Positions 8,240-16,259 of a stretch of 64,000 nt of DNA are shown here, piece after piece. The position numbers were made by a program, and so were the translations under genes. The DNA comes from Chryseobacterium sp. W4I1. GTDB taxonomy: Bacteria; Bacteroidota; Bacteroidia; Flavobacteriales; Weeksellaceae. The first letter of the stretch is position 1. The number at the start of each line of letters is the position of its first letter. The notes below the pieces were generated by a model, which saw nothing but the letters and a program-made list of their open reading frames with translations, did not search any database and was not told where the DNA came from. Where the stretch lies: contig NZ_JAUSXQ010000001.1 of the NCBI RefSeq assembly GCF_030816115.1, positions 2,914,001-2,978,000 on the forward strand, given 5' to 3'.

Positions 8240-8617
8240 ATGAAAAAACTCTTTATAACTGCAGTTTTTGCCGCTTTAACTTTAGCTTCATGTAATAACG
8301 AAGGAAGTGCCGTAAATACTGTTGAAAGCATGAAATCTCCACAAATGGAAAATTTTGATAAAGCTTTCAAGAGCTTAGGAGATCCACAAAACAGACCGAC
8401 TGAAGAGGAAAGAAAAAGAAATACTTCCGAACTGAGTGACCGGAGAAAAGCACTTCTGGTTCCGGCCTCTAAGGAACTGATTCTTTCCACAGGCATCACA
8501 GAAGCTGAGATTACAAGAAAGACGAACGGGGATATGAGCCAGATTATCGTTTGGGCAACGCAGATCTATATGCAGAAAAGCGACGAGATCCGTAAGAACA
8601 TCAAATCTGAAAAATAA
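8240..8617 (+). CDS. Array lipoprotein A7, unknown family
   Basis: 125 residues. Lipobox LASC (Cys 18), then NNEGSAVNTVES. Changes: GITEAEITRKTNGDMSQ for GVTEAELTRKTGGDMSQ. It is 30 nt after B9 and 3 nt before B10, and is the last A in the array. Confidence 0.9.
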   Translation: MKKLFITAVFAALTLASCNNEGSAVNTVESMKSPQMENFDKAFKSLGDPQNRPTEEERKRNTSELSDRRKALLVPASKELILSTGITEAEITRKTNGDMSQIIVWATQIYMQKSDEIRKNIKSEK

Positions 8618-8620
8618 ACT

Positions 8621-9172
8621 ATGAAAAAAATATTAACGTTAGCAGGTATCATTTCTGCATCAATGGTTTATTCACAAGGGATATTTATGCTGAATAATTA
8701 TTCTCCTCATGATTATCGTGGAAATCTTATGGCCATTAATCTTACCGGCTGCCTTCCTTCTGTCATGAATAATGACCCTGCCACAATGATCGTTCCAGCC
8801 AATTCACATATGGGAAATGGCCTTGCCTGGAAAATAGATAATTACAGGGATCAGTTCACTACTTCCCTATATCCTATTAACAACTGGATTGTAAGATTGA
8901 GTACATCTCCCGCCACTATCAGGGCATGGAATAATGGAAGTATGATTCCCGGCGGCGTCATTTCAATGAATACAAAATGGGTAACGTCAAAATTTGCCAT
9001 GTATTACGCAGGGACAGGCAACAAAGTAGTTGGATTTAATACTAATCTTGGAGATGCTACTCCTAATTCATGCGTCACCAGTGTTGATTACTTTTCCACG
9101 CCAGACGGATCCGCAGAATGGTTTACGATTACAGGAACTGAAACCATCACTTATTTACAAATATATCCATGA
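8621..9172 (+). CDS. Array secreted protein B10, unknown family
   Basis: 183 residues with signal peptide to VYSQ. IFMLNNYSPHDYRG, C44 in TGCLPS (L for Y in CYP), IVPANSHMGNGLAW, IDNYRDQFTTSLYP, RAWNNGSMIPGGVIS, MNTKW, FAMYYAGT, C151 in NSCV, AEWFTITG and a C-terminus YLQIYP that carries one extra Pro. Its stop codon overlaps the ATG of the short remnant ORF that follows (ATGA), the same kind of junction seen at true gene borders in the array. Confidence 0.9.
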   Translation: MKKILTLAGIISASMVYSQGIFMLNNYSPHDYRGNLMAINLTGCLPSVMNNDPATMIVPANSHMGNGLAWKIDNYRDQFTTSLYPINNWIVRLSTSPATIRAWNNGSMIPGGVISMNTKWVTSKFAMYYAGTGNKVVGFNTNLGDATPNSCVTSVDYFSTPDGSAEWFTITGTETITYLQIYP

Positions 9173-9231
9173 AAAAAACAGCAGCTTTATTATTGGGCCT
9201 AACAGTAACTTACTTTAATATTTACCCATAA
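9169..9231 (+). pseudogene. Probable remnant of an 11th B gene
   Basis: A 20-codon ORF overlaps the B10 stop. It reads MKKTAALLLGLTV, a B-type signal start, directly joined to TYFNIYP, which aligns with the last residues of B10 (TYLQIYP). This is what an in-frame deletion of the whole central part of a B gene would leave. The ORF is short, so chance resemblance cannot be excluded, but the position, start junction and both ends fit. Confidence 0.45.
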
Positions 9232-9315
9232 AAAGAATGTATCTAAAAATTCATAACCTGTGTTGAGGATTTCTTTTTGGGAAAAATTTCGGACCTACCA
9301 TCTGAAACCTAAAAA

Positions 9316-9350
9316 AGCCGTCTCTGCAAATTGCAGGACGGCTTTTTATA
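9316..9350. terminator. Bidirectional terminator between array and rnpB
   Basis: AGCCGTC (9316-9322) pairs with GACGGCT (9337-9343) and CTGCA with TGCAG inside, with an A-run before and a T-run after. It ends the array on the plus strand and can end rnpB on the minus strand. Confidence 0.85.
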
Positions 9351-9370
9351 AACAGTTTTGTAACTAAAAA

Positions 9371-9699
9371 TCACGAGAAAATCTGTAAGCCGGATTTTGT
9401 TCTTCCGAAGAAGTGCCTGTTATTTATCTGCGTTTTACATTGCTGCAAAACTTGAGCTGATTACCCCTCGGCTTTCGGGACGAGCCGCCCCTAATTTCCA
9501 TTGCTGAAAAGAACCGATATACTTATCATTGCACCGCAAAGAGTTTACCTGGTTTCACTACAGCCGAACTGTACCTGCTTTCTGTTGCACTTGTCCTACC
9601 CTCACGGGTGACGGATGTTATCCGCTTTGCTGCTCTATGGTGTCCGGACTTTCCTACCCCTGCCGAAACAGGAATCAACAAGCCGATTTTCTCGCGGTT
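9371..9699 (-). ncRNA. rnpB: RNase P RNA (M1 RNA)
   Basis: On the minus strand the sequence contains the conserved AGGAAAGTCCGGACACC block near the 5' end, a GAGGGTAGGACAAGTGC segment, the GTGAAACCAGGTAAACTC block, CGAGGGGTAATCAGC, and a 3' end with AAAATCCGGCTTACAG. The 5' CGAGAAAAT pairs with the 3' ATTTTCTCG to form P1, which sets the ends near 9699 and 9371. It is the catalytic RNA that matures tRNA 5' ends. Short ORFs overlapping it are not genes. Confidence 0.93.
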
Positions 9700-9700
9700 G

Positions 9701-9708
9701 CAAAGATA
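9701..9708 (-). promoter_or_regulatory. rnpB -7 box (TATCTTTG)
   Basis: TATCTTTG, matching the Bacteroidota TAnnTTTG element, sits immediately upstream of the RNA 5' end. No clear TTG -33 box is visible. Confidence 0.65.
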
Positions 9709-9971
9709 CAGATTATTTAAATGGAATAATGTGGCTATGATGATTAACAACAGGATTATTTTAAGTTTTGACTAAGTCTAATTTTCATCTGTCTTTTGTT
9801 AAGTAATCTGAAGCCACTTCTATTGAATAATGTACTATAAAAAGCCTCATTAATGAACTCCTCAGTTTGATATTCAATAAGACCAAACTTCAAAAGTCTC
9901 TTCAATAAATTATCTTACCATCATATCAACAAATTACCGCATTATTGTTATCTTCGTGCCATTATATATCT

Positions 9972-10463
9972 ATGACTTCCAGAGAAAAAGAATTCGCACA
10001 GCTTATCAAAGATAATCAGGGTCTGATTATTAAAGTTTCGCGACTCTACACCAATTCTCTTGAAGACGAAGAGGATTTGTTTCAGGAGATCGTATTGCAG
10101 CTTTGGAGGAGCTACGACTCTTTTAAAGGAAATTCTAAAATTTCTACATGGATGTACCGTGTAGCCCTTAATACAGCCATTACTCTTTTCAGAAAAAAAA
10201 GCAAGAGTCTTCCTACCAACGAGCTGGATATCAACCACAGGGATTTTGTGGAAGATGATGAGGACAAGCAGCAGCAGATCTCGCTTCTGTATACCGTGAT
10301 CAAAACACTCCCAAATGTAGAAAGAGCAATTGTAATGATGTATCTTGACGACCTGCCCTATAAGGATATTGCAGAAAACCTTGGAATCACCGAGGTCAAT
10401 GCCCGTGTGAAAATGAACAGATTAAAGAAAACCCTTAAAGAACAGATGGAAAAATATGCCTGA
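9972..10463 (+). CDS. ECF-type RNA polymerase sigma factor
   Basis: 163 residues from the ATG at 9972 (an ATG nine codons upstream is less likely). Sigma region 2 is visible as DEEDLFQEIVLQLWRSYDSFKG-S-STWMYRVALNTAI, and region 4 as LPNVERAIVMMYLDDLPYKDIAENLGITEVNARVKMNRLKKTLK. ECF factors direct polymerase to stress or envelope regulons. The next gene overlaps it by 8 nt and encodes a membrane protein, the arrangement usual for a sigma factor and its regulator. The target regulon is unknown. Confidence 0.92.
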   Translation: MTSREKEFAQLIKDNQGLIIKVSRLYTNSLEDEEDLFQEIVLQLWRSYDSFKGNSKISTWMYRVALNTAITLFRKKSKSLPTNELDINHRDFVEDDEDKQQQISLLYTVIKTLPNVERAIVMMYLDDLPYKDIAENLGITEVNARVKMNRLKKTLKEQMEKYA

Positions 10464-11130
10464 TTTTGATTTAGACAGCTTAAAAAAAACATGGCAGGAG
10501 CAGCCTGTTCAGCAGAAATACGACAGCACAGAAATTCTTCAGATGCTGAACAGAAAATCACGCAATTACGTGAAATATATTTTCTGGATCAGTGTAGCCG
10601 AATTTTTATTCTTTTCCGTTCTCGGATTGTTTTATTTCCTTCAGGGTGAAGAATCAGACAGTTTCCGCAAAATATTAGAAAAATTGGGCGCTCAGCAGTC
10701 GCCTGAAATACAGACCAATTTTGACTATGCTTATTTAGCCATAAAAGTTTTAAGCCTTTTGATCACTGCTTATTTTGTTCTGAAGTTTTATCAGAATTAC
10801 CGCAAGATTAAAATTGAGGAAAACCTTAAAGGCCTCATCATACGGATTATGAAATTCAAAAAGACCGTCAATGCCTTTATCCTGATCAGCATTTCCCTGC
10901 TCGTTGCTTTTATGTTTGTCTTTACTGCATTCATTTTTTATGTATTGAATTCCCAGAATGTACAGCCGGACAATTCCAACCTTATCATTGTCATTGTCGG
11001 AATCATTGTAAGTACTGTATTATGTGTGCTTCTGATTTGGTTCTATTACAGGCTTGTGTATGGAATTATTATCCGAAAACTAGACAGGAATTTAAAACAG
11101 CTTAAAGACATCGATTCTCAGGAAAATTAG
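10456..11130 (+). CDS. Four-TM membrane protein, probable sigma regulator
   Basis: 224 residues. A hydrophilic N-terminus of about 35 residues (DSLKKTWQEQP, typical of proteins encoded next to flavobacterial ECF factors) precedes four hydrophobic segments near residues 37-60, 88-108, 130-152 and 166-192. No zinc-binding HxxxCxxC anti-sigma motif is visible. It overlaps the sigma gene by 8 nt, so translation is probably coupled, and a role in controlling that sigma factor is inferred from context only. Confidence 0.75.
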   Translation: MPDFDLDSLKKTWQEQPVQQKYDSTEILQMLNRKSRNYVKYIFWISVAEFLFFSVLGLFYFLQGEESDSFRKILEKLGAQQSPEIQTNFDYAYLAIKVLSLLITAYFVLKFYQNYRKIKIEENLKGLIIRIMKFKKTVNAFILISISLLVAFMFVFTAFIFYVLNSQNVQPDNSNLIIVIVGIIVSTVLCVLLIWFYYRLVYGIIIRKLDRNLKQLKDIDSQEN

Positions 11131-11188
11131 CATAAACAGGCATCAGTTAAAGATTTTTCATTAATTTTATTGAACCAAATCTTAAACT

Positions 11189-12817
11189 ATGCCATTATCT
11201 TACGTCTATGGAGCATCTTCTATTCCATTGCTTGGACAAACTATCGGCGGAAATCTTAAAAAGACTGTTGAAAAATACCCCAATCAGGAAGCCTTAGTCT
11301 GTGTTCATCAGAATTACAGAGCAACGTATCAGGAATTTTATAATCAGACAACCGCTGTTGCAAAAGCATTAATTTTTTCAGGTGCCAAAGCTGGAGACAG
11401 AATCGGGATCTGGTCTTCCAACCGCTATGAATGGGTACTGCTGCAATATGCCACTGCCCGGATAGGAACTATTCTTGTTAATATCAATCCTGCTTACAGA
11501 ACCCATGAGCTTACTTATGTCCTTAACCAGTCTGAGATCCGCTTTATTTTTTCCTCATTGAATTTTAAAAGCAGCAATTATAAGGAAATGGTAGAATATG
11601 CAAAAGAAGTATGTCCTACCCTGGAGCATGAAATTTTCTTTGATGACAATTGGGAAGATTTTTTAAATAACGGACAGTATATTTCGGATGATACCCTGCA
11701 CAGCTTTGAAGAACACGTACAGTTTGATGATCCCGTAAACATCCAGTATACTTCCGGAACCACCGGGTTTCCAAAAGGCGTTACCCTTTCTCATCATAAT
11801 ATTTTAAACAATGGATACTTCATCGGTATACGCTTAAAATACTCGGAGCAAGACCGGGTCTGTATTCCCGTACCTTTTTATCACTGTTTTGGAATGGTAA
11901 TCGGGAATATCTGTTGCACAGCCCATGGAGCATGCATGGTAATTCCCAATGACAGTTTTGATCCTGAGATTACACTTAAAACGGTTTCTGATGAAAAATG
12001 TACTTCCCTATATGGAGTTCCAACCATGTTTATTGCTGAGCTGGCAGTAAAGGATTTTGAAACTTTTGATTTCTCCCATTTAAGAACGGGTGTGATGGCT
12101 GGTTCCGTCTGCCCGCCTGAGATTATGAAAAAGGTAGAAAATCTGATGAATATTAAAGAAATGAGCATTTGCTACGGAATGACGGAAACCTCTCCTGTTT
12201 CTACACAAACCCTGATCGGAACCTCCCTGGAAAAACAGGTAAGCACGGTAGGAACCGTCCAGGATCATCTTGAAATAAAGATTATTGATGAAAACGGAAA
12301 AGCAGTAGAAAGAGGTGAAACCGGTGAACTCTGTACAAGAGGCTATTCTGTAATGCTGAAATACTGGAATGATCCTGAAAATACAAAAAAAGTGCTGGAC
12401 GATGCCCGATGGATGCACACCGGTGATATGGCTGTAATGGATGAGGAAGGTTATATTACCATCTCCGGACGCATGAAAGATCTTATCATTCGTGGTGGTG
12501 AAAATATCTCACCCAAAGAGATCGAAGATTTTCTGTATACTTATCCCAATATCCTGGATGTTCAGATCATCGGAATTCCAAGTGAAAAATTCGGTGAAGA
12601 AGTGATGGCATGGGTAAAAGTAAGAAAAGGCTCTGTTATAACAGAAACAGAACTTTTAGACTACTGCAAAGGGAAAATTGCCCATTATAAGGTCCCAAAA
12701 TACTGGAAGTTTGTGGATGAATTCCCAATGACCATTTCCGGCAAAATAAGAAAAGTGGAAATGCGTGAAATCTCTGTAAAAGAACTGGAACTGGAGCACC
12801 TGAAGCAACGTTCCTGA
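11189..12817 (+). CDS. AMP-binding acyl-CoA synthetase
   Basis: 542 residues, full length for the ANL superfamily. The P-loop-like motif YTSGTTGFPKG is at 187-197, YGMTETSP at 329-336, HTGD at 410-413, the hinge region GRMKDLIIRGGENI at 427-440, and the C-terminal catalytic lysine in ISGKIRK at 519. These enzymes activate a carboxylic acid to acyl-AMP and then acyl-CoA. Overall similarity looks closest to the medium/long-chain ACSF2/FadD-like group, so a fatty acid substrate is likely but not proven. It is monocistronic: a terminator follows and rpoN converges on it. Confidence 0.9.
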   Translation: MPLSYVYGASSIPLLGQTIGGNLKKTVEKYPNQEALVCVHQNYRATYQEFYNQTTAVAKALIFSGAKAGDRIGIWSSNRYEWVLLQYATARIGTILVNINPAYRTHELTYVLNQSEIRFIFSSLNFKSSNYKEMVEYAKEVCPTLEHEIFFDDNWEDFLNNGQYISDDTLHSFEEHVQFDDPVNIQYTSGTTGFPKGVTLSHHNILNNGYFIGIRLKYSEQDRVCIPVPFYHCFGMVIGNICCTAHGACMVIPNDSFDPEITLKTVSDEKCTSLYGVPTMFIAELAVKDFETFDFSHLRTGVMAGSVCPPEIMKKVENLMNIKEMSICYGMTETSPVSTQTLIGTSLEKQVSTVGTVQDHLEIKIIDENGKAVERGETGELCTRGYSVMLKYWNDPENTKKVLDDARWMHTGDMAVMDEEGYITISGRMKDLIIRGGENISPKEIEDFLYTYPNILDVQIIGIPSEKFGEEVMAWVKVRKGSVITETELLDYCKGKIAHYKVPKYWKFVDEFPMTISGKIRKVEMREISVKELELEHLKQRS

Positions 12818-12885
12818 ATAGCTTTTACAAGTTATTTTGAATAATACTCTAACAGAAAATTTTAATTATAGACTCTTAAAATAAG

Positions 12886-12914
12886 AAAAGCCCGGAAATA
12901 CCGGGCTTTTACTT
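12886..12914. terminator. Bidirectional terminator, acyl-CoA synthetase / rpoN
   Basis: AAAAGCCCGG (12886-12895) pairs with CCGGGCTTTT (12901-12910) around a 5-nt loop, between two convergent genes. Confidence 0.88.
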
Positions 12915-12927
12915 TTATATATAACTT

Positions 12928-14391
12928 TTAAAGTTCTTTTCTTAATCTTGCTACCGGGATATTGAGCTGTTCACGGTATTTGGCAATCGTTCTTCTGGCA
13001 ATATTATAGCCTTGCTCTTTCAGGATTACTACCAGAGCATCGTCTGTAAGTGGCTTTCTTTTGTTCTCCTTTCCGATCACTTCCTGAAGATGTGTTTTGA
13101 TCTCTTTGGTAGAGACTTCCTCACCATCATCATTCGTTAAACTGTCTGAGAAAAGATCCTTCAGATAAACAATACCGTTCGGGGTATCAGCATATTTACT
13201 TTTTACAACCCTTGAAATGGTGGAAATATCAAATCCTGTAATATCTGCTATATCTTTAAGAATCATTGGTTTCAGAGATTTTTCGTCCCCTGTGATAAAG
13301 TAATCCTTCTGGAATTTAACGATAGCCGTAATGGTTTGCAGAAGGGTATTCTGACGCTGATTAATCGCATCTATATACCATTTTGCAGCATCTAATTTCT
13401 GCTTAATGAATAATGCAGCCTGCTTATGATCAGAAGATTTCTTATCGTGGGAATATGTAGTCAAAATATCCTTATACTCCTCAGAAACTCTTAAAGTCGG
13501 CGCATTCTTGCTGTTTAGCATTGGAATTACAATCCCGTCTTTTACCTGGATCACAAAATCCGGGATAATTTCCTGATTGATTGTGATAGTCTGCGTATCA
13601 AAGTTTCCTCCTACTTTTGGTGAAAGTTTTGAGATCTCATCTAAAGCGTCCTTAAGATCATCTTCTTCAATATCATATTTCTGAATAATCTTGTTGTAGT
13701 GCTTATTGGTAAGAGCATCAAACTGATTTCTTAAAATACTTGCAGCCAGTGAAACCGCTTTATCAGAGCTTACTTTTTTCTCGATCTGAAGCAGCAGACA
13801 TTCCTGCAGACCTCTTGCACCCACTCCGGGCGGATCAAGCTTCTGGATATAGTTTTCTAAGATATCATCCACTTTTTCTTTAGTGGTATAGATTCCATGC
13901 GAGAAGGCAAGATCATCTACAATAGATTTTATCTCTCTTCTAAGGTATCCGTCCGTATCTAAGTTTCCAATAATATATTCTGCGATTTTCAGATCTTCAG
14001 GGTTGATATTGATCAGGTGAATCTGCTCAAGTAGATAGTCATATAAAGACTGCCCTTCCGTCAGAAGACTTTCATTATCAAATTCTTCATCATCCGGAGA
14101 ATAGTTGCTGGATGCAGTTTTATAAGTAGGCTCGTCGTCATAGATATACTCATTGACGTCGAAATCCGTTTCAATACTATCTGTTCCCTCATCCTGATAA
14201 GCATCTTCGAGAGAAGAAAAGTCATCTTCTTTAGAATCTTCCTTTACAATTTCTAAAGCAGGATTTTCCTCAAGCTCTCTTTCCAGCTCCTCTTCAAATT
14301 CCAATGTATGAAGCTGGATAAGCTTCATCAACTGGATCTGCTGGGGGGCCAGCTTCTGTCCTAACTTAAGTTGTAAGTGTTGTTTAAGCAT
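12928..14391 (-). CDS. rpoN: RNA polymerase sigma-54 factor RpoN
   Basis: 487 residues. The N-terminus carries the Gln/Leu-rich activator-interacting region (LGQKLAPQQIQLMKLIQL and ELERELEENPALE), followed by an acidic linker (about residues 55-110), the core-binding domain, and a C-terminal DNA-binding domain ending in the RpoN box ARRTIAKYRE (about 465-474). It recognises -24/-12 promoters and needs AAA+ activators, none of which is in this window. Length and domains are complete. The 160-nt region upstream is shared with the asnS terminator. Confidence 0.97.
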   Translation of the reverse strand: MLKQHLQLKLGQKLAPQQIQLMKLIQLHTLEFEEELERELEENPALEIVKEDSKEDDFSSLEDAYQDEGTDSIETDFDVNEYIYDDEPTYKTASSNYSPDDEEFDNESLLTEGQSLYDYLLEQIHLININPEDLKIAEYIIGNLDTDGYLRREIKSIVDDLAFSHGIYTTKEKVDDILENYIQKLDPPGVGARGLQECLLLQIEKKVSSDKAVSLAASILRNQFDALTNKHYNKIIQKYDIEEDDLKDALDEISKLSPKVGGNFDTQTITINQEIIPDFVIQVKDGIVIPMLNSKNAPTLRVSEEYKDILTTYSHDKKSSDHKQAALFIKQKLDAAKWYIDAINQRQNTLLQTITAIVKFQKDYFITGDEKSLKPMILKDIADITGFDISTISRVVKSKYADTPNGIVYLKDLFSDSLTNDDGEEVSTKEIKTHLQEVIGKENKRKPLTDDALVVILKEQGYNIARRTIAKYREQLNIPVARLRKEL

Positions 14392-14510
14392 ATTAGTCCT
14401 TTGTGTTTTAACATAACATATTCTACGAATTTAATAAATTTATTCGATAAAAAACACATTTAGCATGATTTTTGCATTATACTTCCTAACATAATAAACT
14501 ATTAGAAAAT

Positions 14511-14546
14511 AAAAAAAGCCTTAATTCTCACATTAAGGCTTTTTTA
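14511..14546 (-). terminator. Terminator after asnS
   Basis: AAGCCTTAA and TTAAGGCTT form a 9-bp stem with an 8-nt loop. On the minus strand it is followed by a T-run, a few bases after the asnS stop. Confidence 0.88.
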
Positions 14547-14551
14547 TTGGT

Positions 14552-16000
14552 CTAGAATTCAGCACTTTTCGGTGTTCTAGGGAAAGGAATCACATCTCTG
14601 ATATTCGTCATTCCTGTTACGAAAAGAATCAGTCTTTCCAACCCTAATCCGAAGCCTGCATGCGGCACAGAACCGAATTTCCGGGTATCCAAGTACCACC
14701 AAAGTTCGTGCTCATCTACATGCATTTCTGCCATTTTCTGTTTTAGTACATCTAATCTCGCTTCTCTTTCCGATCCTCCGATGATCTCCCCGATTCCCGG
14801 GAAAAGAACGTCCATTGCGGCAACGGTCTTGTTGTCATCATTCAGTTTCATATAGAAGGCTTTGATCTCTTTCGGATAATCGAACAATACTACCGGGCTT
14901 TCAAAATGCTTTTCAACCAGATATCTTTCGTGTTCAGACTGAAGATCCGTTCCCCAGTTTTCAACCGGATACTGGAATTTTCCTTTTTTATTTTCTTTAG
15001 AGTTCATTAGGATCTCGATGGCTTCTGTATAGCTTACACGTTTGAAGCGCTTAGCAATAACATTCTGAAGTTTTTCGATAAGCCCTTCTTTTGCTCTTTC
15101 TTTTTCCGGTTTTGTTTTTTGCTCTTCCTCAAAACGTTTGTCAAGGAATTCAAGATCATCTTTACAGTTGTCCAGAACATACTGGATCACATATTTTAAG
15201 AAATCTTCCGCAAGGTCAATATTATCTTCAAGATTATTGAATGCCACTTCCGGTTCTATCATCCAGAACTCAGCAAGGTGTCTTGTAGTGTTGGAGTTTT
15301 CTGCACGGAAAGTAGGTCCGAAGGTATAAATTCGCCCCAATCCCATTGCTGCAGTTTCTCCTTCAAGCTGTCCGGAAACCGTTAGGTTGGTCTTTTTACC
15401 GAAAAAATCCTGTGCAAAATCTATTTCGCCGTTTTCCGTTCTTGGCATATTGTTCAGGTCAAAGTTTGTAACTCCGAACATTTCTCCTGCTCCTTCCGCA
15501 TCTGCACCTGTAATTACCGGTGTATTGATATAGAAAAACTGGTTTTGGTTAAAAAATGAATGCACCGCAAAACTTACTGCGTGACGCACTCTGAAAACAG
15601 CCCCGAATAAATTCGTTCTGAATCTTAAGTGGGCCTGATCTCTTAACACTTCAAGCGAATGTTTTTTAGGCTGAAGAATCGTTTTATCCCTGTCTTCCGT
15701 AAAGTTATCTCCTAAGATGATGATCTTTTTCGCTACAATTTCCACATTCTGTCCGGCTCCCTGGCTTTCTACCACTTCACCGATCACCTTTAGAGAGGCG
15801 GCCGTACTGATCTTACTGATGATCTCCTCGTCAAAATTTTCAAAATCAACAACAATTTGCAAATTATTGATCGTAGAACCATCATTAAGCGCTATAAAGC
15901 GATTTGCACGGAATGTTCTTACCCAACCGTAAACCGTAATGTCATGATGTAATACTTTCTTGTAATCCTGTAGGATTTCCTTAATGGTCTGCTTTTTCAT
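14552..16000 (-). CDS. asnS: Asparaginyl-tRNA synthetase
   Basis: 482 residues. An N-terminal OB-fold anticodon-binding domain ([18 protein letters not shown]) is followed by a class II catalytic core with motif 2 ([23 protein letters not shown]) and motif 3 near the C-terminus ([16 protein letters not shown]). The M-I-E-P-E form and the overall length match AsnRS rather than AspRS. It charges tRNA-Asn with asparagine. It is flanked by a terminator, and a good -7 box lies about 40 nt upstream, so it is probably a single-gene transcript. Confidence 0.97.
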   Translation of the reverse strand: MKKQTIKEILQDYKKVLHHDITVYGWVRTFRANRFIALNDGSTINNLQIVVDFENFDEEIISKISTAASLKVIGEVVESQGAGQNVEIVAKKIIILGDNFTEDRDKTILQPKKHSLEVLRDQAHLRFRTNLFGAVFRVRHAVSFAVHSFFNQNQFFYINTPVITGADAEGAGEMFGVTNFDLNNMPRTENGEIDFAQDFFGKKTNLTVSGQLEGETAAMGLGRIYTFGPTFRAENSNTTRHLAEFWMIEPEVAFNNLEDNIDLAEDFLKYVIQYVLDNCKDDLEFLDKRFEEEQKTKPEKERAKEGLIEKLQNVIAKRFKRVSYTEAIEILMNSKENKKGKFQYPVENWGTDLQSEHERYLVEKHFESPVVLFDYPKEIKAFYMKLNDDNKTVAAMDVLFPGIGEIIGGSEREARLDVLKQKMAEMHVDEHELWWYLDTRKFGSVPHAGFGLGLERLILFVTGMTNIRDVIPFPRTPKSAEF

Positions 16001-16037
16001 TTGTTGATTATAAATTTTCGTATAAAATTAACGTCTG

Positions 16038-16045
16038 CAAAGTTA
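16038..16045 (-). promoter_or_regulatory. asnS -7 box (TAACTTTG)
   Basis: TAACTTTG on the minus strand matches TAnnTTTG. A TTG lies upstream, but at a shorter distance than usual. Confidence 0.6.
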
Positions 16046-16185
16046 CAAAAAAACAGCGCAACTTAATGATTACGCTGTCTTTTAAAAAAATCATTTATCA
16101 ATAAATTCAATCTAAAACTATGCTCTAAATATTATTTAAGCTCAGTTCGGGTAGTTGCAGATTACTTCATGTTACTAATCTTAAT

Positions 16186-16218
16186 ATCCTTGTGAAGTTT
16201 TTAAACCTTGACAAGGAT
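16186..16218. repeat. Intergenic hairpin element (CCTTGT/ACAAGG)
   Basis: ATCCTTGT (16186-16193) pairs with ACAAGGAT (16211-16218), with further pairing inside (AAG/CTT). It has no T-run on either strand. It lies in the 259-nt gap between asnS and the phosphatidyltransferase gene; apart from this hairpin and the asnS promoter I see nothing else there. Confidence 0.5.
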
Positions 16219-16259
16219 TCATCTCAACTTCACTTTCTAAATTCCTTTTCTTCGTTTCT

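Noticed and set aside
1033..9172. B proteins as aegerolysin-like pore-forming toxins
   Set aside because: A faint similarity of the N-terminal IINN strand and of the size is not enough; the conserved aegerolysin features are not seen.
654..9172. CRISPR or direct-repeat array explanation for 0.65-9.2 kb
   Set aside because: The repeated units are protein-coding genes with signal peptides and stop codons; there is no short repeat-spacer pattern.
9526..9750. ORFs on both strands over 9526-9750
   Set aside because: They lie within rnpB and its promoter; the sequence is explained by the RNase P RNA.
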